This document shows, piece after piece, positions 33,101 through 45,244 of a stretch of 64,000 nt of DNA. Source of the stretch: Bolinopsis microptera (taxonomy: Eukaryota; Ctenophora; Tentaculata; Lobata; Bolinopsidae); assembly GCF_026151205.1 (NCBI RefSeq), contig NC_087076.1, forward strand, positions 9,586,902-9,650,901. Direction: 5' to 3'. The notes under the pieces were generated by a model. It was not told the origin of the DNA. It saw nothing but the letters and a program-made list of their open reading frames with translations, and made no database searches. The position numbers and the translations under genes were made by a program. Each line of letters begins with the position of its first letter. The stretch's first letter is position 1.

Positions 33101-36100
33101 ATAGGCCCGGTTAGAAAGATCTCGCTTTAGGATTCGTTGAAGGGATGTTCTGCTGAGGTCTAAGGCAGGAGCTCGTTTTCGGGTGCCAATTTTAGGTGTA
33201 TCCATCACGTCATAAACAACCATGGTGATGTTTTCTTCGGTCCTCGCAGTCGTCTTCTGCCGACTCTTCGCCGATCGTTTGCAGAAAAAGTGAACTTGAT
33301 CTTGTGATGCATATCAAAGCAGCTTTTCCGGCAAGGGGATGGTCGGTTGAATTTCATTTTAAATTGTCGTTTAAGCTGAGGGCAGAACTCCCCATTCTCT
33401 TTCTTCAGGTAGACAAACCATCGTTGTTCCGCAGTATAGGGAGGATAGTGAACCATTTTCGATGATTCAATGGATAGTTCATTCCTTTTTATCGATTGTA
33501 AGGAACGAACCTGTGACTAGCAGGGCTAACAAGCCCTGCAACCAATCAAGCTGTGCATGTGAGCCAAACAGGCCATTAACCAAGTGCAGAGATCACTGAC
33601 TGAGTGCTCGGATCACGTATCCGATGAATTTTGAAATGGTCATAACTCAGCCAAATTTTGAACAATGAACTTGAAACTTTGGGAAAGGTTTTAAATTATC
33701 AAGCCAAATGTGTGCAAAAAATTTGGAGTTCTTAGCTTAAAGCGTTCTCATTTTATGAAGACAATAGTGAAAAAGAGGGAGTGTCACGCCACGCCCACTG
33801 TAATTGGGCGTGGCTTACGAAACTTTCAGGAAATCTAAGTTTGACCCATATCTATAATCTCTGAAATTTTGGAGCAATTTGAAGACGAATTACGTGAGTT
33901 ATTAAAAGGTTGCGTGTGGGTAGTCACTTTAGGGCCACCCTGTAGTTAGAAGCTAACTTAAGACCTAATATTATGTTTACTGATACATTTAACAGCAGTT
34001 AGTTAAACTTAAGTTCGCAAAATAATGTTTCACGGAAAAAAAGCGCCCAAAAGGCAGTACACAGAAAAATTAAGGAAATAGACATTTTATTGAATAGTTT
34101 GAAGATAAAAGGTTTTAACGTTAGTAGTTATAGTTATAGTCACTATGTTGTGTTCAAATACACCCAATAAAAACAGAGACTGTTGTTACATTTTTGACGA
34201 TTCGGCATAAAGTGTTGATTTTATGTATCGCTTTTATGATACTGTAATGTTTTATGCCGCGTGTGGACGATATTTCTAGCTCGAATTAAATCATCGATGC
34301 ATAACGCTGACGCAAAAGGTCGTAAAGTGGAGTAATATTAAAGGACCAAGCATTATAACTAAGTAATAAGTATAGCAAATTAGCAATACTTTCAAGTTTC
34401 AACAAGACCAGAAACGTCCAGGTAAGCTTAATAAACGTCTTAATAAACGTCCAGGTAAGCTTAATAAACGTCCAGGATTTAGATAAAAGCCGTATATTTA
34501 ACACGGAAATAAACAAACAATGAAAGACAAATTCCAACAAACATATTATATTAAATATATATAGCCAAGAAAAGGAGTACCTGTTCAAGTTAGGTATGTC
34601 TAATTTCCAAGAAACTTAGTGGATTTTACTGGTGCTGCACGCCGCCAAGTTGTTGAGCATTGCGGTGGCGGGGCCGTTACTAGCGTGGTAACGTGGGACA
34701 CCACGTGACCTAAACTGTGGGAGCTAGAGAGCCGTTGTTTAGGTATTGTGGTAACATGCAGCATGATGGACGAAATCACACAAAGGTGACTTGTTGCACT
34801 TTTGGTGAGTCAGAAGTCACATATTTGGAAATATTCCAACGATTTTAGAGGAAATAGAGGAAATCGACTCAAATAGAGGGATTAGCCGATCTGAAATCGA
34901 TTTATCTTGCAATGTTTAGTTAGGTGAGGAACAATCACCAAAATGAGTTGCTTACCTGCTGTATGTTTTCGTACTCTGCTCTTCACTCAAGTTGCAAAGC
35001 TGCAATAAACATATTGCAACGAACATTTCTCTCTGAAAATTGTGTTAGTACCTGTTCGATCAGTTAAGGTGACGATTGCTTCGATCTTTCGGTTTCAGCT
35101 TAACTCCCTAGGTCATGAGTAGAACCGAAGGATCAAAATATAGGTTGCTTGTTGCTCGTATTAACTATAAAATATCAATTTTGAGGGATAAGGAAGTGTT
35201 TGTCGGTTCTGGGACCTAGTTCTCTAGTTAAATCGATTTCTCGTGCAATTTTAGGTTAAGAGCAGTCATCAAAATGAGTTGATAACAAGGTCGATTTCTC
35301 GGTTATTTTTAAGCTTTCGTCCAGAAACAATCGTTCACCTCTCTCCTCTGCTGAACAGGTACTTACTATTAAAGTAAATGAATGTGCATCACCTCCCCAC
35401 GAGAATCCACATCTGTAACTCATTCATTAAATTATCCATTCCTCAAAATATGACCCATTAGGCCCTTAAATAACCCATCCATCAAATGTGCCATCACATA
35501 CAAGCGGGGCTAGTGTTGAGGAGGAGAGTGTAAATTATACATTATCAAAACGGTGGCTGTTCTCTAGAAGTTTTACGACTTAATAATAATATCCGTTAAG
35601 TTGTGTCTAAAAATGGATTCTCTTAAAACAGCGACGTAGGGGCAAGTTCAAAGAAAATGTAATTGTAAAGCTGTCTCGGGTGGCGGGTTCCATAAAGCAG
35701 CGTCAGCATTTAAATGGTCCTGGTCGCAAAAAACCCATTCGTGAAATGGTGACGTGCTTTGATAGAGATAGAACAGGTGCCATCACATACAGTATTTTTA
35801 GTGGACATTGGTGTTATACTATGCCAACTGTTTTATTTATAATATGAATTTTATCTCTGAATTCCATCCCTGAAACCATACTTTGTCATAAGAATTCAAG
35901 GGGCATGCCCCTTGCTAGTATTCTTTGTTATTGCTAGTATCCTTGGGTATTGCCAAGTGACTTTAGAGCACGTGCTGCACACAGTAGTAGCTATAACAGT
36001 ACCTGTATATAATTCTGGCCTTGAGAGTGATTAATATGGGGGGTGGTCAATCCCATGCCCATTTATTTATTCCTCAACTTTTGGTAAAATGGACATCAAT

Positions 36101-39100
36101 GGGGTCCCCCTTGCCCTCCCCCAAATATGAATATTTATGTTGGTGTGATAATTGATATGGGATTTATAAGATGAATCTTCTTGAGTTGAGTTAAAACAAA
36201 TGGAGTATGGTTGGTGCGGGCGGACCGAATCCGAAAATTGTCGAATTTTGACATGCGTTTTCAGAGGAATATGAGAAATTTTAGTATTATATAAATATAT
36301 AGGTACAACTTTCGCGGGCTGAATGAAATTAAAGATCATGTAACAAAATGTATTATATAGGCACCTATAACACCGTTAAGGAATTAAAGAATAAAGTTAT
36401 TTTAATCGTTTTTGCGTGTAAGGTCCTGTTACATAATTTAATAATATATAATCTCACAAAATATGCTCTTGCTAGATTATTCTTGTCTCGTCGATGCATA
36501 TAATATACTATCCAAACGCCAAATCCTAGTAAATGATTTCACTTCACCAATCCTCCTAACCTCCCACTCTCTCCCTCCAGATACGACCGTATTACAACTA
36601 AAGCAGAACGGCCCCTGACCATGACTAACAGACTGTTCCACTATGTGTCCACCACAGACGACCCTATCATCAGGGAGCTGGCTAAGGAGGGTCACGTGTT
36701 TGCTACTGACTCTATCCTCGCTACTATCATGACCTGCCCCAGGTCTTACTACAGTTGGGATATCATCATCCAGCGTGTTGGCAGCAGGTGAGCGAACTTT
36801 TTTCAGCTGATTTTATAGTTTCACTTTTACTCTTACTTAAGTTGAGATTGCATCATCCATCACGGACCCGAGTTGAGATGTCATCATCATCCAGCGATCT
36901 GAGATGGTTGCAAATGTATATTTAGGTCAGTTACTTTATCAATCGGTATTCACACTTGCAGATATTCAGATATGTTACTTCACAAGGTAAGCATCCCTAG
37001 TATCTGATATTCTCATCTGAATTTTTGGCAGAAGATTCATGTCACCCCGACTACATACTCTCCATCCTGTCATGTTGGGTTGTGTTGCCATACATCCGGT
37101 CTAGATTAACAGTGTTAAACCCAAACTTCATACTCCCACCTCTAGAATAATTTGTCGCTATAAATTATATATCTGTATAACAAAACTACAGACAGTTAAA
37201 CATTGCCCACGTAGCACTGAATTGCACTTTTAAAAAGAGTTTAGTGGCCCAGCTAATCATCGCTTCCAAACATACCAAGTAAAACTCACCACCCGCACTT
37301 TTTTAGCCCTTTTTTCCAACTCGTCCCGTATTTCAGATTGTTCTTTGACAAGCGGGATGACTCCGACTTTGACCTTCTCACGGTTAACGAGACTGCTAAC
37401 GAGCTGCCCGGTGGAGACGGTGGAAGTAATTCTCTGACCAAGCTCTCTCTGGAAGCCACCTACATCAACCAGAACTTCTCCCAGCAGTGCCTGAAGAGGG
37501 AAGCTAAGACCTACAAACGTCCCAACCCATTTGCTAACGAGGAGGATGATAATGAACCAAGTTCCGTTGCTTACAGGTAAGATTTGTAAGATTTGTAAGA
37601 TTTGTAAGATTTGTAAGATTTATTGTTGCTGTGATCTGACTGTTGACTGTTGAGGTGTACTTGTTAGTTGTCCATTGTCCGTTACTGACATTAATGTCAT
37701 GTTTTTAACTATTGTTACTATGTTTTGTCATTATGACAGAACATAATATGCTTATACTCGTTGTATTACCTTCAACACGGACCTCGTATGTATACCGTAC
37801 TGTACTGTGGGGCTGTTTCCACGGACGAAAATCATCGTATTGAAGTCTCTATCCTCTTGGTTGTGAGTTGTGTAAGTTACTGATTATCAGTTGTAAATAA
37901 GTTGTGTTTAGTTGTGCTTAGTCAACAAATTTAATTGTGCTTAGTAATAGTCACCAACGACATGCATATTGCATAGCTATTATCTAATCTTCTCTTCGTC
38001 TTGCATTTTTTTGCCGTTTTGTGTTAGTTTCAACAAACAAAGCATATTGATCAGGATTTGTATAATTCAAATTGAAATTCCTGAATCTTCTTGATTTGAG
38101 GGTGTAATGACAATTTATTCAAGAAAAAAAGGTTTCTGACCATGGCGAAATAGCGAAAATTTGTCTCCGTTTTCGCTATCTTGTGATTTCTTTTTACCCT
38201 TTTCGCAATCATTAAGGACATAGCAGTATCCAAGAAGCCTTCTTCGTCATCACTGTGACCATTTTGTTCGCCATTTTTCCGAGAGACTTCGAAAATATGG
38301 ATGGCAACCACAAACATATTATTGTCATGGACAATTCACGCTCTTATCCTAGATTTGTTGCATTTTCAACGCGAAAACAAACATTTGTTCGAATTTTCAG
38401 ACAATATGTCCTTCATGTTATTGTTTCGACATGTTTAAAAACGTGTATAAAAATGTTGAACGTTGGACAACATTTATGGTTCTCCGAAATTCCGAAGATC
38501 AACGTCGAAAAATTTGGTAACTCCAATGTGCACTTGATACACTATGATCTAACTTACAAGATATGATCTATATATAACGAGATACTACTTGCCGGGTTTT
38601 GTAAATTCCCTAAACATACTATTGGGGGTCATTAACACTTTTATACCGGAATAGATACTTAAACTTATAATATGATCTATCTTACAAGATATTAATAGAT
38701 ATATTATGATCTATTCATTATGATATATTATCTGTTACGTACCGTCAGATTCCCAAACATACTTTCATATTTTCAGTGACACGCAGATTTAGTCCGGAAT
38801 ATATTATCTATTTGTTACGTTATATTAGGTATTTTTCATGATAAGCTGCTATCTGATTAGTTGCATAGTGCTGTTTTTCTGTACTAGGTCAAACTCGAAT
38901 GGCTTGAATATATTTTTCCTGGGTTTATTTTTATTGCCCTAGCGTGTTATTACCCAAGATTTACCGCGGAGTTTGGGGGAACGGAGACAGCCCCGGTAAA
39001 TGGGAGTTCGCGGTAAATTTCAGTTTTACGGTGCTAAAATGTATTTATCTGGCAGGTACCGTAAGATCCCCCTGTTGGGACCAGGAGCGGAACCCCTGAC

Positions 39101-40092
39101 CCTGATCTGCCGTTGTGAGGTAGATGCTGTTACCACCAGTGCTAACGGCGAGGAGAAATACATGAACATCAAGGCGCTAAACGAATGGGATCTCAAGGGA
39201 GGAGCAAGGTATGTTTGGTATTCAAATCTTTATATTGTTCTAAAATTTGGCGCATAATTATTTTTCATGAGTGCAGTAAAGTAGAATAATCTTAATGACA
39301 CACACACACACACACACACTTTGCAGTTAGACATGCCTACTTTTAATTGTAGGGACTGGGGAGTTGGCGTAAACTTCACTAAATTTGTTTTGACACGAGG
39401 CAGCTATTTACGAATTTGATTTGTCGTTGCTTTAAGCTGATTCATTAATTGCTGTCATGCGTCGAAGTATACTTACGTCACCTCCTTCACCTATCGCCTA
39501 TAATCAAGTCATTTTGTTATCAGTTTATCTCAACCTGTACTACGATCCAAACCATTAACACTTAGTTCGCTTTTATGTTGGATGGTATGACCTATTGTTT
39601 GTCTAGGCTGTAGGCAATGATTTCACGATTTGTTTTATGATTTGATAGAATGGGACTATAAATGTTGTCGTCCTCAGTGAATGGAGACAGAAGTTGGACA
39701 CCCAGAGGGGAGACATCTTGACCACAGAGATGAAGAACAACAAATGCAAGTTAGCTAAATGGACGGTATCTTCTATTTTGGCGGGATCTGATCTGCTAAA
39801 GTTTGGTTATGTAACCCGGTCAATGCCGCGCAGTTCCGGGGAATCCATTGGTCATTCCATTCTAGGAACCCAGGAGTTCATCCCAAAGCAGTTTGCCGCT
39901 CAAATCTCACTGGATATGAACAACGCGTGGGGTATTTTGAGAGTTATTGTGGATCGTTGTATGCAGCTTAAAGATGGAAAGTATGTTTTGTACAAAGAGC
40001 CAGGCAAGGGAATTTTGAGGATTTACAAAGTTCCTCTCAATACTTTCGAAGAGGACAATGACGACAGCGATGAAGAGGAAGAAGGGAAATAA
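27170..40092 (+). CDS. EIF3D: Eukaryotic translation initiation factor 3 subunit D
   Basis: eIF3d is a peripheral subunit of the eIF3 complex on the 40S ribosome and has a cap-binding role on some mRNAs. Eight coding exons with GT-AG borders: 27170-27316, 27508-27621, 27829-28020, 28167-28318, 36581-36787, 37337-37576, 39056-39208 and 39678-40092; 1,620 bases, 539 residues, phases consistent. Recognisable runs: [40 protein letters not shown], an Arg/Gln-rich basic region in exon 3, [109 protein letters not shown], and an acidic C-terminal tail. Intron 4 is 8.26 kb and holds another gene and two transposons; the other introns are 146-1,479 bases. The donor of intron 6 lies in a 9-bp tandem. 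Confidence 0.97.
28421..29098. mobile_element. Foldback element with poly-G/poly-C ends, 678 bp
   Basis: The left end starts with a G-run and GGGCTGACCATATTAAAG; the right end is its near-perfect complement ending in a C-run. The motif CTAAATCGGGAAAAAA and CCTACATTTTAATATACTTT occurs near each end in the same direction. AACAAA flanks both sides (28415-28420 and 29099-29104), consistent with a 6-bp target duplication. No transposase. It lies in EIF3D intron 4. Confidence 0.7.
29375..30394 (-). CDS. Orphan class A-like G protein-coupled receptor
   Basis: Intronless 339-residue frame on the strand opposite EIF3D, inside its intron 4. Seven hydrophobic segments at about residues 31-50, 61-86, 100-128, 146-164, 178-203, 217-245 and 258-283. 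Class A marks: N46 in TM1, LAVSDFL with Asp73 in TM2, TRF (125-127) in place of DRY at the end of TM3, and NPIIL (276-280) in place of NPxxY. A glycosylation site (NIT, residue 13) lies in the N-terminus. Oddities: no Cys at the usual start of TM3 or in loop 2, so the standard disulfide is absent, and no CWxP in TM6. An AATAAA at 29362-29357 is only about 13 bases past the stop. Ligand unknown; the start could be Met9. Confidence 0.82.
   Translation of the reverse strand: MLLFWTLEMVGYNITTTYEVTNTEQTINHAFSIILLLCFLVSTTLNPPLLHYHRSTGKHGATVFLFSSLAVSDFLTNVVTPIVYTVFMIRPTLTSPTNLVILSFGTFSCTAGSFSQCATTLLAVTRFLKIIDPLKVLSKSSIKTYLRAYTFTMFMNNLALIISFHTEQSDTFIWIFGKIYVFSNVLHCLLGVIFSFITIVYIYIQKQELFQTDSVTKRVCGTILLMNATSIASSIVVLLPLITLLDLLRSFDILSLKIGLFCASFYLMPILTSAWNPIILFIRVSAVRKNFVSLLNSLLSVKCCSKMYRDPSVKNDNEQPIIMEASENVGSAAITDTDL
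30395..32467. other. Intron 4 of EIF3D, upstream of the nested GPCR
   Basis: Would hold the GPCR promoter. No exon or repeat is recognised. A GC-richer patch with GCGGCCACC and GGCGGCCATT lies at about 30980-31045. Confidence 0.4.
32470..33942. mobile_element. Mariner/Tc1-like element with very long TIRs
   Basis: 1,473 bp flanked by TA (32468-32469 and 33943-33944). Ends are CAGGGTGGCC / GGCCACCCTG, and the inverted repeats extend about 359 bp (32470-32828 and 33584-33942) with scattered mismatches. The TA target and transposase remnants place it in the IS630-Tc1-mariner superfamily. Confidence 0.88.
32940..33456 (-). pseudogene. Deleted mariner-like transposase
   Basis: The minus strand starts [20 protein letters not shown] (first helix-turn-helix). 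Then in other frames it has [16 protein letters not shown] (second helix-turn-helix) and, after a deletion, [19 protein letters not shown], which is the segment around the second catalytic region in mariner transposases. The first catalytic Asp region and the C-terminus are missing, and the frame is broken several times. Confidence 0.75.
33945..36580. other. Intron 4 of EIF3D, right part
   Basis: No exon is recognised. It holds a short direct repeat (AATAAACGTCCAGG, 34430-34475), a diverged ~55-bp direct repeat (34894-34952 and 35228-35283), one arm of a small MITE (35384-35414), and a perfect 18-bp palindrome CAAGGGGCATGCCCCTTG (35897-35914). Confidence 0.5.
37577..37621 (+). repeat. 9-bp tandem of a splice-donor sequence
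   Basis: GTAAGATTT is repeated five times from the first base of EIF3D intron 6, so each unit carries a donor-like GTAAGA. Use of any downstream copy would read an in-frame TAA directly after the exon. Confidence 0.85.
37622..39055. other. Intron 6 of EIF3D
   Basis: No exon or protein is recognised. A cluster of GATCT[AT][AT]CTTACAAGATAT motifs (38545-38700) resembles the end of the TIR element at 3666-4048, suggesting a relic of that family. Confidence 0.35.
39298..39319. repeat. (AC)n microsatellite in EIF3D intron 7
   Basis: Eleven AC units, uninterrupted. Confidence 0.85.
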
Positions 40093-42247
40093 TTTGCCTT
40101 TTATTAATTTAAGTGGGGGTTGACGGATATTTTAGTGTTGCGTATCATTGATCTCGTACATTCTAATCTGCTTCACATTCGCCGAAAATTCGGGCTGTCA
40201 CAAGTGCTTATGTTTGTTTCTGGTACACGCGGAGATATTTCCATATGAAAAGTCCAATGGCTCACATTCGCAAATTACGAAATTTTCAATTGGTGCGCGC
40301 GTCCCGGGCACGTATTGTTACTTTACAAGCTTGTGCCTGGCCTGGGTCAAACTTACGATACCTTGAAGTGATAGGCGTTGATGGGTTTAGTTCTTTCTAT
40401 TCCTCAGAAGTGGTCAGGCTTACCTGATAGTTCGCTGTCTATGAGCAAGTCATTCATCTTAATCTGATATGAGGCTTCTGGCTTATTGTACTGGCCCGAT
40501 ATGAAACAGCAACTACTGAGTATGTTTTTCTTGAATTGGAGTTTAGAGATCTGCTTAAAACTCTCAATTTAAGCCTAGTTCGTTATGTTAAAGTTGAATT
40601 CTACCAGAAAAGTCAGGAATCGTTCATATTTATTACTTGCACATTCAGTTGAGATGGTAGCGGAGGAACAGAGCGGACAGCTTAATTGTTGTGGAGTTCT
40701 GTATTTTTTGTAAGGTTGGACCAGAGTGGTTCAGTAGATTATAGCCTGTAGATTCTTTGCCTACCTCTCAGTTATGGCAACCCTACAAGAAGAGACTGAT
40801 TGCGGTATCATACAGATAAGAGAAGGGGGAGTCAGGGGTTTTTGTCTTTGTGCAGTTATCTCTTGTGTGTGATTAAAAGCCCCACAGACAAAACCCCACA
40901 AAAAAGCCGCATGTCTGGCTTAAAGTGGGGTTAGGGTTTCGGCCATGGATTAGGTCGTTTAGGGTTGTGTTATACAGGGCCACTGGCCATGCTGATCTAG
41001 CGACATATCTTGCACATGCCAATCTAATTGTTGCGGGGTTTTCCCCGGTAAAATGTTAATTGACTTAAACATGCCGACTTTTTTTGTGGGGCTTTGACCG
41101 TGCCAGGTTTTGCCTGTGCTGGCAAGTCGATCTCGGTAGACGCTAGATGAGAACTTGAGTAAGTTTATTACTTTGTTATGTCCATGTAATTGATTTACTA
41201 CTACAGTGTCCAAATAAGGCCCGACAAATTGTTGCACCTGCTACACCCGAATAGCTCTTTTATGTTTAGAAGTTGTTTGAGCACTGATCGATCATCCCTT
41301 ACCGAACGTAACCTAACTTCCTTGCGTATTATTTATACAGAATATGCCATACTTCCCGCCGTCTTCCAATTGATAAACTTATTAATTAAGTGCATGAGTA
41401 ATGATTCGAGTGTCGGGCTGGCCAGACGTGACGTCCATTTTGCATTGCAGCCTCTAAGTTTTGGCTTGTTGCCTGGTTACAAAGTAGCTATGAAAAATAC
41501 TTCAGTTACTTGACGCGGTTAAAAGCTTTCAATATCCTTCGGAACTTGACCTAAACCTGAGGTGCGAAGCTGACAACAGTCTCATAGAGTTGAGAAGTGA
41601 GGACGTTTATCGTCATGCACACTTTGTATTTTGTGGGCGTTACGGAATATATCTTAGTATGTAACACAAGCTCGTGTGTATATTTGAAGGGGATGTTATT
41701 TCTCAGACTCCCCGAATAACAGCCTGTGTTAAAACCGTCCGCCGTCCACGCAATTATAATAGCTCTCGTTACAGACCCCTGTCATCACGGTTGTATGACC
41801 AATGTACAATGAGGATGGTCGTCTTACCTTTGAGATCGTGATGACGATGTCATTCCAGGAAAATGACTTGCCACGGGGTGACGTGACATTTCGTTGGCGT
41901 GTAGCACCCCCGTTTTGTCTGCAGTAAAAGTTTTAACTGATCTTATTAAATCATTCTGCTCTCTAATCGTAATTTGTGAGGTGCTAACGTACTATAAAGA
42001 GGACCCCCTTCATCAATATTTACACAATGCCAGTCCGCATAATTCAGTACGATTCAGTACTAGGGCCGCCGTCTCGGATATTTGATAGCCCGAATTTGCG
42101 AATGTTTTACTAAGTATAATTCTACCAACTAAATTTGTTGAGCCTTTTTATACGGTATCGCTGACAGGTTAAATTATTTTCTTTAATTCGTGCTCGTCTT
42201 GCTTTCCTTTATCATCCTCATCCAACCGTTAACCTTTCTCTTTGTAG
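40093..42247. other. Spacer after EIF3D
   Basis: Holds the EIF3D 3' UTR and probably promoter or 5' exons of the next gene. No exon is supported. A patch at 40860-41090 is unusually rich in CCCCAC/GTGGGG words. Confidence 0.4.
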
Positions 42248-44136
42248 GATGAAATGTGAAAGCGAGCACTTGCCGCCTCTCAACCAATGGTCTTGCTCCA
42301 GTCCCGATTACACAGGATCAAACGATCTTCAGATTGAGCCCACCGAAAGCTCCAGATTCACAGTAAAACCAGTGCCATCCAAGACTGAATTCTCCCAGAG
42401 CGAAGACGAAGGGAATACCGATCTCTTCTCAGGCTCGATCCTGAATTCTGAGATGAGACAACGCAGACCCAGCAGATCGATACTGCAATCACCGGAACGA
42501 GAACGCCTATCAAGAGAGAAGTCCGTAGTGTGGAAAGATAACCTGGTGGAATACCGATATATTGACGGGAACCCGGTGGACAGAGGACTGGTGAACTGGG
42601 GCTCCGTGTGCTACGCTGTGCTCCTCATCGTGACGAGCTATGTGGTCTACTGTCTGCTGCACTCTGTGGGGATCAAACCACGGGGACTCAGGTGAATTGA
42701 ACTCGATATATCCGGCGTGAAACCCGCATTAGGATGCCTGTATGTTTAAGAGACTCGCACTCAGCGAGCGTTCAGAGACCAGCACCATGCGTGCACAAAC
42801 GGTCAGACAGAATTGAATTTTTGCCAGAGATCATATTATGTTAGATTTATATTAAAATTTAGATCCTGATATACCGCTGAGTGGTGATGCGTAGATCGTA
42901 CAATATGAATTAGTGATAGACAAGTTTTATCAATGAAGACTCATGATTCGATATTGAAGTAATAAATTACTACTTTCAGGCCTGTATTCTGCAATATCCT
43001 GCAATATTTAGAAAACTGGGCACTTCCAGTTCTGAGTCGTGCTCCTGTGTGCTTCTGTTGCGTTCTGTTTTATCTGTTTTTGAGTTGTGTGTTTAGAAAA
43101 GTGGCAGACCGTATGTTGTACCGGAAGTCAGGCTCTTGGATGAGTCATTGAGCGTTTACCCGGACAAATTTGTTTTGAAATGATTTCCGATTCCAGATGC
43201 CGTGCATTGGCCATTGAACGAAGTTGTGCATTGAACGAAGTTAACCATCCGAAATTATTGAGTTGCCAAATGTTTTTAAAATGTTTTGTGTTGAATCGAT
43301 GGAAGCAGTTTTGCCGAATGATAGTAAATTGTGATTATAGCGCTTAGATTAGGTCCGTAGCTTAATATAGGTTTAGAAATAAAGTATGTTTATTGAATTG
43401 GATGAAAGAGAGATAAATTACGTTTGATCTGTCGTATTTCTGGATCTAATTTTTAATCAATATGTTTGCAAAATTGTAGCTTAATCGTTTATTTTGATAA
43501 TCAAAGTTTATACAGTAATTACGACTTTGAAATTGTGTAAATATTGGAAAATTTTCTGTCTTTTGAGAATTACAAGTATGTGTAAGTGTTATATTTTGGA
43601 TTATTTTTGATTGTACTGATAACAAAATACATTTAACTTTTTCTTTGGTTTAATCATTGTATTCATTCTCAACTATAGCTATAGGATAATAGGACAAATT
43701 TACCAAAATCAACAATCGCGAACATTCTCTTAATGTCAATCCTCATAACCAAAATGGACAACCTCCCAGACTAATTCTCATAGCAATCGAATTATGCTAT
43801 CTATAATTGAAATGCCACCAACCTAATATTAGCCAAATTATGCAAAATATGTCGGAATAATTACCATTTAATTATAGACCTTATCAGGATGGTGTCTAGC
43901 CCGGAACTGTCATAGACCTGCCCTGACAGTCATCACTTCCACCACCACTTCAGAGATCACACCCACCCTGACAATTGACATGTGTCTCTCTCCTGTAGCT
44001 GTAGAACTTCTCCTCCGCACAACTTCTCCTCCACAAACCTCCTCGAACAGCTTATGTCAGCGCATGCGATGGAGGGGCCGGCAAAGATGAGGTTTTGGGA
44101 CTGTCTAATGTGTGTTACTGTGCCAGAGTGTGCCAG
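42248..44136 (+). CDS. Unrecognised single-pass membrane protein, two exons, partial
   Basis: Exon a (42248-42691) follows a pyrimidine-rich tract and TAG; it opens with ATG at 42249. The apparent stop TGA (42693-42695) lies inside the donor CTCAG|GTGAAT, so the frame more likely splices on. Exon b (43999-44136) has TCTCTCTCCTGTAG before it and CCAG|GTAAGA after it, and joins in phase to give an open frame (CRTSPPHNFSSTNLLEQL and on to FWDCLMCVTVPECA). The protein starts with a Ser/Pro-rich acidic region, then RRPSRSILQSPERER, KSVVW (residues 91-95, fits the PP1-docking RVxF pattern) and a TM helix at about 118-139. Exon b ends in phase 2, so more exons should follow. Upstream coding exons are also possible. 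Function unknown; I do not recognise the family. Confidence 0.55.
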
Positions 44137-44434
44137 GTAAGAATAATGAGTTCTGGGGTAGGAAATTAAGGTGCGATCCCGGTAATTGTCGGTCTAGATA
44201 ACACGGAATCTGAGGAATTGGAGCCAAAAACAAACCGACAAAACCGGTCTGACACCTCTACATTGTTGCTTATAAATAAATAAAGTTGTTATCAGCGTAC
44301 CCCCTTTTTTAATGTAACAACGTGACGGTCCCTCTCATATTACACAATGTCTAGCCCGGTCCTGTAACATTACTCAGTCCCGTTCGCGTTTGTAATGAGC
44401 TCTCCCTCAGCTCCGCCCACCACCACCCTTCCTA

Positions 44435-44530
44435 CACTAATGAAATAAAGTGGATTTTAGCGGCGAATGAGCTTCTCACGTTGTGTCGTTTATTATCATC
44501 CGTATTTCATTTATAATGTGTTGTTTAGTG
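44435..44530. repeat. Direct repeat, copy 1 (96 bp)
   Basis: Matches 44705-44818 except for an 18-base segment (AGAAGAGCGGCTGTGTTC region) present only in copy 2. The period is 270 bases. Confidence 0.85.
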
Positions 44531-44704
44531 CGAATATTGGCAGGTATAACTTCTGTACCTAGTGTATGATTGCTATATTAGTGATTATGTTGGCAGTGAG
44601 ACTGTGAGCCTGCCTTCCTATTGAACCTGTTGGGCTGTTGAGAGAGAATGTGTGTGTGCGTGTATTTGACTGTTATCATTAGGTTTTGTTACAAAGGCTT
44701 TCTC

Positions 44705-44818
44705 CACTAATGAAATAAAGTGGATTTTAGCGGCGAATGAGCTTCTCAGAAGAGCGGCTGTGTTCACGTTGTGTCGTTTATTATCATCCGTATTTCATTT
44801 ATAATGTGTTGTTTAGTG
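44705..44818. repeat. Direct repeat, copy 2 (114 bp)
   Basis: Second copy of the segment starting CACTAATGAAATAAAGTGG, with the additional 18 bases in the middle. It lies just before the long TG array. Confidence 0.85.
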
Positions 44819-44882
44819 ATTACTAGCAGGAACCCGTCTAACCCTAAATGGTGTCAAGACTCAAGAGACTAAAATAATCATA

Positions 44883-45240
<358 letters not shown>

Positions 45241-45244
<4 letters not shown>

